Shown: positions 1-6,360 of the stretch, in pieces
Layout of the letters: each line of letters begins with the position of its first letter
Numbering within the stretch: the first letter of the stretch is position 1
Assembly (NCBI GenBank): GCA_002254745.1
Contig: NJED01000021.1
Location: 1 to 19,429, forward strand
Source of the DNA: Desulfurococcales archaeon ex4484_217_1
Lineage (GTDB): Archaea; Thermoproteota; Thermoprotei_A; EX4484-217-1
Reading direction: 5' to 3'
Length of the DNA: 19,429 bases
Made by a program: the position numbers and the translations under genes
The notes under the pieces: generated by a model
Told to the model about the DNA's origin: nothing
Database searches by the model: none
What the model saw: only the letters and a program-made list of their open reading frames with translations

Positions 1-2
1 TG

Positions 3-224
3 CTGGAAAAATACGCTAAAACACCCAAAGAAACAAAGAAAGACCCAAAAACAGTATGGGTAGAAAGAATGATGAAATCAGCAAGAAAATACTATAAAAG
101 ATGCCCTTATTGGGATCATAAGACTAAAATGTGCTTTATTACTTTGGGTGAGAAGTGTACTAGGGAGGGTAAGTATGATGGTTGTCCTGTTTTCCTTGAT
201 TTTCTAAGAAGGAAGTATGAGTAA
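3..224 (+). CDS. C-terminal part of a Cys-rich hypothetical protein, frame cut short by a tandem duplication
   Basis: The gene enters from the left edge, so its start is not seen. The 73 visible residues are basic and carry four cysteines in a C-x8-C-x6-C-x8-C arrangement (CPYWDH...MC...KC...GCP), which could bind a metal, followed by FLDFLRRKYE and a stop at 222-224. A perfect 52-bp tandem repeat begins at 169. Because 52 is not a multiple of three, the second copy is out of frame. If one copy is removed, the frame reads on through KYDEYTSKGRPLPTDFLDI to a stop at 337-339, adding about 25 residues. The undamaged product therefore probably ended at 339. I do not recognise the family, and no function is proposed. 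Confidence 0.6.
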   Translation: MEKYAKTPKETKKDPKTVWVERMMKSARKYYKRCPYWDHKTKMCFITLGEKCTREGKYDGCPVFLDFLRRKYE

Positions 225-272
225 GTATGATGGTTGTCCTGTTTTCCTTGATTTTCTAAGAAGGAAGTATGA
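169..272. repeat. Perfect 52-bp tandem duplication
   Basis: Bases 169-220 and 221-272 are identical over 52 bp, each starting gtaagtatgatggttgtcct and ending ggaagtatga; identity stops on both sides of the pair. The duplication lies inside the coding region of the Cys-rich protein and shifts its frame by one. It is a simple two-copy head-to-tail repeat, with no spacer or dyad to suggest a CRISPR or an iteron. It may be a recent slippage or recombination event, or an assembly artefact. Confidence 0.95.
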
Positions 273-354
273 TGAATATACTTCTAAGGGTAGACCATTG
301 CCTACAGACTTCTTAGATATTAGTATCACTATTATTTAAGGTGGATACAGGGTA

Positions 355-763
355 ATGGTTGTTATTACTGTTAGGTTCTGAGCGTGTCAGTGAGAAACTA
401 CCTTCACAAATACAGTATCACACTCAACTCACCATACCTAGTGGTGATATTGAGAAGCATCTTTCAACGTTGAAAATACCGTTCGTATTTAACTTAACAA
501 CAACCCCTCTAATAGCTACTATAACGTTAAAAGGGCATATAGTAGTTTCAGGCAGTGAAAAAGATGTCGTTAATATGTATGAGAATTTAAGTAAAAAGAA
601 AAAACCACCTAGAAGCATATTTTTAGCAACACTACATCATACATTAACGGAAGCCGTTATTATGTCTAGAGAAATAGGAATACCTCCACCAATACCTTTG
701 CCTAAACCTATAACACCAGAAACTAGGGGCTATAGTAAGGATATAACGCATGAAATAATGTAG
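355..763 (+). CDS. Small conserved-looking hypothetical protein with a 1-nt frameshift near its start
   Basis: The long frame from about 359 to 763 encodes some 130 residues without an obvious membrane segment, with alternating strand-like stretches (IPFVFNLTTTPLIATITLKG, HIVVSGSEKD) and a proline-rich tail near residues 105-118. It lacks a convincing start of its own: the only option, TTG at 359, gives an unnatural leucine run. ATG at 355, preceded by aaggtgg at 338-344, reads MVVITVRF and then hits TGA at 379. Dropping one base at about 379 joins this to ERVSEKLPSQIQ, giving a natural amphipathic strand. I infer a single-base insertion, real or from sequencing. The family was not identified. 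Confidence 0.6.
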
Positions 764-822
764 AATTAGTTGTTTAATATTGTATTAAATATAGTGTAAA
801 TAACCGTATAAACTCGTATATT

Positions 823-1068
823 TCATGTCTTACCTACTTCTTTAACTACAACCATGGTGACTGTGGATTTTACTGTTTTAATTTTCCTTATTCTGTTGAA
901 AACTATTGATCTTATATCGTCTAAGCTTTCACCTTCAATAATTGCCACAACATCGTAAATTCCATAAACTAAGTATGCAGATATAACCTCGGGGAACTTG
1001 TTGAGCTTAAGTAGAACTTCTTCCTCAGCACCAGTTTCAGTGCTAATTAACACTATACCTTTTACCAT
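823..1068 (-). CDS. Stand-alone Lrp/AsnC effector (RAM) domain protein
   Basis: The 81-residue protein MVKGIVLISTETGAEEEVLL... matches the ligand-binding RAM domain of the Lrp/AsnC family, with the beta-alpha-beta-beta-alpha-beta pattern, the typical VYGIYDVVAIIEGESLDDI central strand-helix and a final VKSTVTMVVV strand. There is no helix-turn-helix, so it belongs to the stand-alone RAM type common in archaea. Such proteins form rings that bind small molecules, often amino acids, and may act on partner regulators; the ligand here is unknown. ATG at 1068 is preceded at a normal distance by a ggggat-type ribosome-binding site. The gene is divergent from thrS across about 160 bp, so a role in sensing amino-acid state next to a tRNA synthetase is plausible but only inferred from position. 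Confidence 0.85.
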   Translation of the reverse strand: MVKGIVLISTETGAEEEVLLKLNKFPEVISAYLVYGIYDVVAIIEGESLDDIRSIVFNRIRKIKTVKSTVTMVVVKEVGKT

Positions 1069-1103
1069 GAAAATATCCCCGACATACTAATAGTCTTGCA
1101 TTA

Positions 1104-1119
1104 TAGTTAAACTTAACTA
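1104..1119. promoter_or_regulatory. 16-bp perfect palindrome between divergent genes (possible operator)
   Basis: TAGTTAA-AC-TTAACTA is a perfect inverted repeat with 7-bp arms around a 2-bp centre. It lies 36 bp upstream of the RAM-domain gene and about 110 bp upstream of thrS, overlapping AT-rich sequence that could serve as the minus-strand promoter. The symmetry and place suit binding of a dimeric winged-helix regulator. AT-rich spacers give such palindromes by chance, so regulatory function is a guess. Confidence 0.35.
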
Positions 1120-1169
1120 ATAATTTACTTGGCGAAAGCATAATCTAAGTTCTAAATAGGATTTGATGT

Positions 1170-1181
1170 AAAGATTTAAGT
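1170..1181 (+). promoter_or_regulatory. Possible archaeal BRE/TATA promoter of thrS
   Basis: The sequence aaagatttaagt resembles a purine-rich BRE followed by a TATA-like hexamer. It lies about 55 bp before the thrS ATG, which would put transcription start near 1200 and leave a short leader of roughly 30 nt containing the ggtg ribosome-binding site at 1221-1224. This rests on pattern and spacing only. Confidence 0.35.
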
Positions 1182-1230
1182 AGTTGAAGTTAGAAATGAA
1201 ACATTTCAGACCTAAAAATTGGTGTAAACC

Positions 1231-3069
1231 ATGAGAATACTACTAATACATGCTGAAAAATTCTCCTATGAAGCTAAGCAGAAAGCCTTAGCGAAAGCTG
1301 AAGAACTTACAGAGGAAAACCGAAGATATTTTGGAGAAAACGTGTTAGTTGCTTTTACAACGGTTGAAGAAGGTGACTATGATAATGCCTCTTCAATAGT
1401 TAAAAGAGCTGCCGAAGAAATCATGGAAGTTGCGAGAAACGTGAAGGCTTCAGAAATAGTCATATATCCTTACGCTCATCTCTCCAGGAATTTAGCTACA
1501 GCGGGAGAAGCCATAAGCATATTGCAAAAACTTCACTTAAGACTTAAAGGCGAAGGTATTAAAGTCCATAAGGCACCATTTGGATGGTATAAGGCATTTA
1601 AGATAAGCTGTTATGGACATCCCTTATCTGAACTTTCAAGGGAAATTAAAGCTGAGAAACCTGAGGAAGAAGTTGAAGTAGAACATGAATATGCGATCTT
1701 AACACCTGAAGGAAAAATTTATGCTCCAGAGGAATACGATTTCAAAGATGAAAACTTTAGAATTCTTGTTGAGAAAGAAGCATTTAAGAAGAAACTTCCA
1801 GGAGGAACTTCGCTAATACCATCCTATTGTTCTAAGTTCTCAATAGAATGGGAACCCTACTCGGACCATGGACATATGAGGTATGGGCCTGAAGGAGCTT
1901 TGATTGTAGATTTACTATCGGAGTATTCTTGGAACATTACTCTAAGTTTGGACATACCAGTATTTTACGTTAAAGGAACAAACATGTTCAGCCTAAACGT
2001 AGATGCTGTAAGAGAACATGCTGAACTTTTCGGCTCCAGACTTTATAGCTTGAGAGTGGGAGGAAACAAGTTAATTCTAAGGTTCGCAGCATGCCATCAG
2101 CAATTTGCTATGCTTAAAGACTGGATCATAAGCTATAAGAACCTACCATTTGGAGTATTTGAAGTAGCTGATAGTTATAGGTTGGAGAAACCAGGAGAAC
2201 TAACATTATGCTTTAGGCTTAGAAAATTCTACATGCCTGACTTACACATAATTGCTAGAGATCTAGAGGAAGCTAAGAAGCTGACCTTTAAAGTTCAAAG
2301 CAAAATACTTGAGGAAATAAGGAAGATAGGTAGGGAATACTATGCAATATACAATATAACTAAGAGCTTCCTACATAAACATTGGGATTACGTTCTAGAA
2401 CTAGTTAGAAGAGAGGGAAAACCAGTACTTTTAGTATTTTATCCTGAAGGAAAGTATTATTGGGTAATAAACGTTGAGTACAATATAATAGATCACCTTA
2501 AGAGACCTAGAGAGATAGGTACTTTCCAAATAGACATAGGTAATGCTAAAAGATTCGGCATAAAGTACGTTGACGAGAGAGGCATGGAAAAATACCCTGT
2601 AATAATACATACGGCAATAATAGGTTCCTTAGAAAGATACCTCTATGCCTTACTAGATACTGCCGCATTAATGGAGAAAAAAGGCGAAAAACCCCGTTTA
2701 CCTACATGGCTATCTCCTATACAGGTAAGAGTCATACCAGTGAGTAAGGAATTTCTTGACCATAGTGTTAATGTAGCTAAGAAGATAGAAGAAGCTAAAG
2801 TTAGGGTCGATGTTGACGATAGAGATGAAACTTTAAGTAGAAAAATTAGAGATGCCGAGAAAAGCTGGATACCATACATAGTTGTTATAGGCAAGAAAGA
2901 GGTAGAGAGCGGGAAACTAACAGTCAGGATTAGAGGAAGAAAGGATGTTATATCTATTGAGCCTGAGAAACTTGCGAGAATGATTAAAAATGAAATAGAG
3001 AAGTATCCTTGGAAACCATTACCTATGCCTATGCTTCTAAGTAAAAGACCTATATATAGGAAAGAGTGA
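1231..3069 (+). CDS. thrS: Threonyl-tRNA synthetase, archaeal type
   Basis: This cytoplasmic class II enzyme attaches threonine to tRNA-Thr. At 612 residues it has the full archaeal length. Residues 1 to about 145 are the archaeal editing domain, related to D-aminoacyl-tRNA deacylase, which removes mischarged serine; YPYAHLS and PFGWYKAFKISCYGHPLSEL are its hallmark motifs. The catalytic core follows: motif 1 region near HMRYGPEGALIVDLLSEY, motif 2 near RLEKPGELTLCFRLRKF, and motif 3 near IIHTAIIGSLERYLYALLD. The likely zinc ligands, Cys in FAACHQQF, His in MPDLH and His in IIHTA, are all present. The C-terminal anticodon-binding domain starts near IQVRVIPVS. ATG at 1231 has a ggtg site six bases upstream. 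Since editing and catalytic parts are in one chain, this is not the split ThrRS pair found in some crenarchaea. The stop codon sits inside the C box of a C/D sRNA. Confidence 0.97.
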   Translation: MRILLIHAEKFSYEAKQKALAKAEELTEENRRYFGENVLVAFTTVEEGDYDNASSIVKRAAEEIMEVARNVKASEIVIYPYAHLSRNLATAGEAISILQKLHLRLKGEGIKVHKAPFGWYKAFKISCYGHPLSELSREIKAEKPEEEVEVEHEYAILTPEGKIYAPEEYDFKDENFRILVEKEAFKKKLPGGTSLIPSYCSKFSIEWEPYSDHGHMRYGPEGALIVDLLSEYSWNITLSLDIPVFYVKGTNMFSLNVDAVREHAELFGSRLYSLRVGGNKLILRFAACHQQFAMLKDWIISYKNLPFGVFEVADSYRLEKPGELTLCFRLRKFYMPDLHIIARDLEEAKKLTFKVQSKILEEIRKIGREYYAIYNITKSFLHKHWDYVLELVRREGKPVLLVFYPEGKYYWVINVEYNIIDHLKRPREIGTFQIDIGNAKRFGIKYVDERGMEKYPVIIHTAIIGSLERYLYALLDTAALMEKKGEKPRLPTWLSPIQVRVIPVSKEFLDHSVNVAKKIEEAKVRVDVDDRDETLSRKIRDAEKSWIPYIVVIGKKEVESGKLTVRIRGRKDVISIEPEKLARMIKNEIEKYPWKPLPMPMLLSKRPIYRKE

Positions 3070-3117
3070 TGAAACCGGTCACTCTGAATAGTGATGCAAT
3101 GAACCTCCGCTGAACAC
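3062..3117 (+). ncRNA. C/D box guide sRNA overlapping the thrS stop codon
   Basis: All four boxes of an archaeal C/D sRNA occur in order and at canonical spacing: C box gtgatga (3066-3072), 11-nt guide aaccggtcact (3073-3083), D' box ctga (3084-3087), 3-nt spacer ata, C' box gtgatgc (3091-3097), 12-nt guide aatgaacctccg (3098-3109), and D box ctga (3110-3113). Core length from C to D is 48 nt, typical of the class. Such RNAs guide fibrillarin with L7Ae and Nop5 to 2'-O-methylate rRNA or tRNA at the nucleotide pairing with the fifth base upstream of D or D'. That predicts an A in a target like agtgaccggtt and a G in a target like cggaggttcatt; I cannot name the targets. Exact ends are estimated, and no strong terminal stem is visible. 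The C box contains the TGA stop of thrS, so the RNA may be processed from that transcript. Confidence 0.85.
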
Positions 3118-3151
3118 ATCCATTACTTAAAATTATTTTAGGTGTTTCTAG

Positions 3152-3265
3152 AGAGAAATAGCAAATATACTTCGCGAAATCGATGTTGAAAGTAAGGTTA
3201 TACCCAAATACGAGCCTAAAATAGTTAATGTAGTATATGATAGCAGAGAAGAGATACTTTATATA
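3152..3265 (+). other. Upstream coding extension of the PP-loop gene without a start codon
   Basis: The frame of the following PP-loop gene stays open for 38 codons upstream of its first possible start (GTG 3266) and reads as protein: REIANILREIDVESKV and then VVYDSREEILYIVV. This supplies the first strand and helix of the KH-like domain that the GTG start would cut through. The stretch has no ATG, GTG or TTG in frame and is closed by TAG at 3149-3151. An aggtg ribosome-binding motif at 3140-3144 lies just before it. A GTG at 3143 would join this frame if one base near 3150 were removed. I infer a lesion or base-call error at the start of the gene. Confidence 0.6.
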
Positions 3266-4204
3266 GTGGTCTTAGATAGGCCTGATAAAAGTTCGCTTAT
3301 AGGCTATGGAGGCTTAAGGGTAAAGAAGTTAAAAGAGAAACTAGGTGTTAAAGACGTAACTGTTATCACATATGTGGACCTTCTTGTAAAGAAGAGAAGG
3401 ATAAAAGGTGCTCTTGAAAAGCTAAATACCATACTAAACCATTTAAAGAATCCCATAGAGAAAAGGGTTTTACAAAATTACGTTAAAAAGCTTCTTGAAG
3501 CAGAATTAAGGTATCCTCCTAGAACAATACCTTGCTTAGAAAAAACTGACATTGTAGTTCCTGTTGCTTATTCAGGAGGTGTGGATAGTACAGCAACATT
3601 ATATTTGCTATGGAGACTCGGTTTAAAGCCCATAGCATTAACCGTCGATCCTGGACCCTTCATTATACCCGATGATATTAAGGAGAGAATAGTGAAAGCT
3701 ACGAAAAAACTTAACTTAGAGCATCACTTCATCAAGCCTAAAGAAAGTTTTGACGAGGTAATAAATGCTGCCTTAGAAGGTAAAGTAATTCCATGTAGTT
3801 TATGTTATCCTATACTGATTAAAACTATGTATGAGTGGGTGAAAAATAAAGGTATGTCGCTAATATTTTTCGGGGATTTACTCTCCACATCCTATAGTTC
3901 GATAATGTTTATCGATGACTACAGGGTTATTAGAGTTAATCTTCCAGGAGCGCTTTCTCTAACTAAATTTGATACTAAATTTATTTCAAGTAAAGTCTTA
4001 AATGAAACTACAGACCATATCTATGGATGCCCTCTCTTAAGAGAAGCATTTAGAAGGCATAGGTGGGCAAAGTTTATAGCTTATGGGAGGGTTCTCAGAG
4101 AGACAAGAGCAGGGATTCTGGAGCCTATGGAGGCTCTAAGATACATTAAGAAGATTGATAAAGCCTATTACTCATATTTTACCAAGTACTTCAGAAATCC
4201 TTAA
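3266..4204 (+). CDS. PP-loop superfamily ATPase with an N-terminal KH-like domain
   Basis: A NusA/KH type II-like segment (LDRPDKSSLIGYGGLRVKKL, with a GxxG loop) is followed by a linker and then an N-type ATP pyrophosphatase domain starting at VPVAYSGGVDSTATLYLL, whose SGGVDS is the PP-loop. A CxxC pair (IPCSLCYP) follows. PP-loop enzymes adenylate a substrate before thiolation or amidation; with an RNA-binding-like KH part and a CxxC, tRNA or RNA modification is a reasonable guess, but the substrate is unknown. GTG 3266 is the first standard start, yet it falls in the middle of a KH strand, and coding clearly extends upstream to 3152, so the true N-terminus is probably missing. The 3' end overlaps the convergent threonine-synthase-like gene by 33 bp. 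Confidence 0.8.
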   Translation: MVLDRPDKSSLIGYGGLRVKKLKEKLGVKDVTVITYVDLLVKKRRIKGALEKLNTILNHLKNPIEKRVLQNYVKKLLEAELRYPPRTIPCLEKTDIVVPVAYSGGVDSTATLYLLWRLGLKPIALTVDPGPFIIPDDIKERIVKATKKLNLEHHFIKPKESFDEVINAALEGKVIPCSLCYPILIKTMYEWVKNKGMSLIFFGDLLSTSYSSIMFIDDYRVIRVNLPGALSLTKFDTKFISSKVLNETTDHIYGCPLLREAFRRHRWAKFIAYGRVLRETRAGILEPMEALRYIKKIDKAYYSYFTKYFRNP

Positions 4205-5575
4205 GCCTTTATCTGTTAAACTATAGATCTTTCTTCTTCCCTTAACTTCAACCTTAACCAGGCCCTTTCTCCTCAGTTCTTCCAGATGCTGATATATTGC
4301 TTGCACTGATAACATTAAGCCCAGTTCTTTCCATAACCCATATCCGTGCATAGGTCCTTTACTTTTTAGAACTTCAAGTATCATAGCTTTCGTGTTTATA
4401 CCTGAAAGCTTAGGCACGTATTTTTTCCTTGAGGGCTCTCTTGCATATAACATTGATGCCTTCAAACCTGTAGCTGGAGCTAAAACAACTATTTCTTCGT
4501 CGCCTTCTATGATGCCTTCTTTTACAGCTTTAGCTAGTCCTGCAAAAGCCGATGCAGCAGCTGGTTCTAGGAATAGGCCCTCAAGTTTTGCTATTGCATC
4601 CACATGGTTTAGTGTTTCAACATAGCTTACTCTTACACCTCTACACTCATACTCTTTAGCCAGCTTTATCACATGGGGTAGGATTAAGGGTTTGCATGAA
4701 TCTAGTCCAGGTATATGTTTTTTAAACTCTTTGATCATAGTCTCTTTTTCACTTTTCTCTATAGCGTCAACTATCGGGGAACAAGCTAAAGATTGAACTA
4801 TGAGAAATCTTGGCTTTTTCTTAACGAAACCCAGCTCGTGTAATTCTTTAAAACCTAAAGCAAGGCTAAGCAGCGTTAAGCCAGACCCAGCAGGTGTAAC
4901 TATCCATTCAGGTACGTTTTTCATCTTCATCAGTATTTCATATGATATCGTCTTAAGACCCTCAATGGAGAGAGGGTTAAGCTCTGCTGTTGCCTGATAG
5001 TAGTTGTTTGCTAAAGATATTTGTAAAGCTTTCAACACAGCTTCATCTATTATTTCACCATGCTCTAAAATCTTAGAGCCATAGGCAATCATTTGCAAGA
5101 TTTTACCGTAATCAGCGTTTTTAGGAACTATAGCGGTACATTCTATGCCAGCTTTAGCTGCATAAGCCGCTATAGAAGCACCCGTATTGCCATCTGTAGC
5201 GCATATTAGCTTCTTCGCTCCAACGTACAGCGCATGGGAGACAATTACTGTTGCAACACGGTCTCTAAAACTTCCAGTAGGATTTCTTGTTTCATCTTTG
5301 ACTAGTATCTTACCTTTGTACTTAATTTTCGAAGCAAAATTCTCTATTTTTAATAATGGAGTACTTCCTTCATCCAGGGAAACTACATAGTTAAACGGTA
5401 TTGGAGGTAGGTGCTTTTTAAGCTTCCAAATACCTTCGTACTCGCCATGTATTTCTAGGTGCTTTGGCCTAGAGTAGTGCGTAAGAACAAGTCCGTTACA
5501 TTTAGGGCAGATAATTCTTGGTTCATGATATATAGTACTGCATTTCGAGCATTTGAAGAGAATTTCTTTACTCAT
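4172..5575 (-). CDS. Threonine synthase-like protein with Lys-to-Arg at the PLP site and a C-terminal winged helix
   Basis: The 467-residue protein has three parts: a zinc ribbon (C9, C12, C23, C26), a fold-type II PLP-enzyme domain (about 40-390) closest to threonine synthase, and a C-terminal winged helix (about 394-467, GPMHGYGLWKEL...YSLTDKG, PadR-like). Threonine synthase converts O-phosphohomoserine to threonine using PLP bound to the Lys of NPTGSFKDR. Here that motif reads NPTGSFRDR: R104, codon AGA at 5264-5266. The other PLP-site features remain: TDGNTGAS (127-134) and the phosphate loop TPAGSGLT (227-234). A single A-to-G change explains the difference, so mutation or base error is possible; otherwise the protein may be a catalytically dead sensor that regulates DNA through its winged helix. 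The start ATG overlaps the stop of the upstream minus-strand gene by 8 nt, so the two are likely translated together. Confidence 0.85.
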   Translation of the reverse strand: MSKEILFKCSKCSTIYHEPRIICPKCNGLVLTHYSRPKHLEIHGEYEGIWKLKKHLPPIPFNYVVSLDEGSTPLLKIENFASKIKYKGKILVKDETRNPTGSFRDRVATVIVSHALYVGAKKLICATDGNTGASIAAYAAKAGIECTAIVPKNADYGKILQMIAYGSKILEHGEIIDEAVLKALQISLANNYYQATAELNPLSIEGLKTISYEILMKMKNVPEWIVTPAGSGLTLLSLALGFKELHELGFVKKKPRFLIVQSLACSPIVDAIEKSEKETMIKEFKKHIPGLDSCKPLILPHVIKLAKEYECRGVRVSYVETLNHVDAIAKLEGLFLEPAAASAFAGLAKAVKEGIIEGDEEIVVLAPATGLKASMLYAREPSRKKYVPKLSGINTKAMILEVLKSKGPMHGYGLWKELGLMLSVQAIYQHLEELRRKGLVKVEVKGRRKIYSLTDKGLRISEVLGKI

Positions 5576-5939
5576 TTTTTACATATTCCTCTACAGTATA
5601 TTCTTCACCATGTCTTACAAACCTTATTTTTAATGGAAGCTTCACTCTAAGCCCTAGCGCTAAAAGGATATTGTATAGCTGGTAAGCGTCCATATTTTTA
5701 ACCTTGTTCTCAATAATGTATTTTGCTAAAATATCAGTGACATAGTCTATTAAATGCGGATACTGTCTCTCAGCTTCGGCAAAAACTTCTTTAGCCCTTT
5801 CATCGAGAACGGAGAGCACTACTTCTTTAGGCTTATATTCAAATGTTTTCTGTTTTTCCTTCTTTAATTTCTCTTTAATTATTTTCTTCTGTTTTTCTAG
5901 CAGCTTAATCCTGAGTTCTAACGGTAGTTCTTCAGACAT
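5568..5939 (-). CDS. Small charged helical hypothetical protein, possibly a distant PDCD5-like DNA-binding protein
   Basis: The 123-residue product opens with a very basic helix (residues about 8-32, rich in K and E), followed by VVLSVLDERAKEVFAEAERQYPHL and a helical core ending in KLPLKIRFVRHGEEY. The LDERA...P...V...L...D...L...L order and the basic I-x-R tail faintly recall archaeal PDCD5/TFAR19 proteins, which have a charged N-terminal helix and bind DNA, but I do not regard this as established. ATG 5939 is preceded by an aggtagg-type site. It is the first gene of a two-gene unit with the threonine-synthase-like protein, overlapping it by 8 nt, which suggests a shared function or at least coupled translation. 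No signal peptide or membrane segment is seen. Confidence 0.7.
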   Translation of the reverse strand: MSEELPLELRIKLLEKQKKIIKEKLKKEKQKTFEYKPKEVVLSVLDERAKEVFAEAERQYPHLIDYVTDILAKYIIENKVKNMDAYQLYNILLALGLRVKLPLKIRFVRHGEEYTVEEYVKNE

Positions 5940-6015
5940 TGCAGTCCTACCTAAAATACGTATATACCTAACTGTTTTATAATTGTCTATTTCAACCTAA
6001 ATATAGGTGTTACGT

Positions 6016-6345
6016 GTGGCAGGAGCTATAGCTTACGTTATGGACTTTAATGATTTCGTAAAAATAACTGAAGGTTCTCAGAGGTTCTTCTGCATAAGAA
6101 CTAAGGAAATGGTTAGGGAAGTGGCTTTACACTTAATATGTACGGCTAGAAAAGGAGACACTGTTTTTGTGTACGAGGAAATAGCTATTGTAGATACTGC
6201 TAAAGAGTATGAGGATAGAATAAATTACTTCAAAACTAAGGTTAAAGAGAAAATGCCTGATGCAGCAATGGGATTTGTGGCTTTCGATGTAAAACAATTA
6301 GTAGATGCGCTGAACTTTGGAGAAAGCGTTGCAAGCCCGTTTTAG
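6016..6345 (+). CDS. Hypothetical protein upstream of mevalonate kinase
   Basis: The frame begins at GTG 6007, but an aggtg site at 6005-6009 would overlap that codon. GTG 6016 lies six bases after it and is the better start, giving a 109-residue MAGAIAYVMDFNDF product. The protein is soluble and of mixed alpha/beta character, with the segments RFFCIRTKEMVREVALHLIC, GDTVFVYEEIAIVDT and MGFVAFDVKQLVDALNFGE. No family or motif was recognised. It ends 15 bp before the mevalonate kinase start, so the pair is probably an operon. It shares a short intergenic region of about 76 bp with the divergent minus-strand unit. A role linked to isoprenoid metabolism would be guesswork from position alone. Confidence 0.75.
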   Translation: MAGAIAYVMDFNDFVKITEGSQRFFCIRTKEMVREVALHLICTARKGDTVFVYEEIAIVDTAKEYEDRINYFKTKVKEKMPDAAMGFVAFDVKQLVDALNFGESVASPF

Positions 6346-6360
6346 CTTAGGTGATTGGAC

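Noticed and set aside
2643..3119. Long minus-strand open frame opposite the end of thrS
   Set aside because: It mirrors the thrS coding sequence, has no family resemblance and would start inside the sRNA region; it is a shadow frame.
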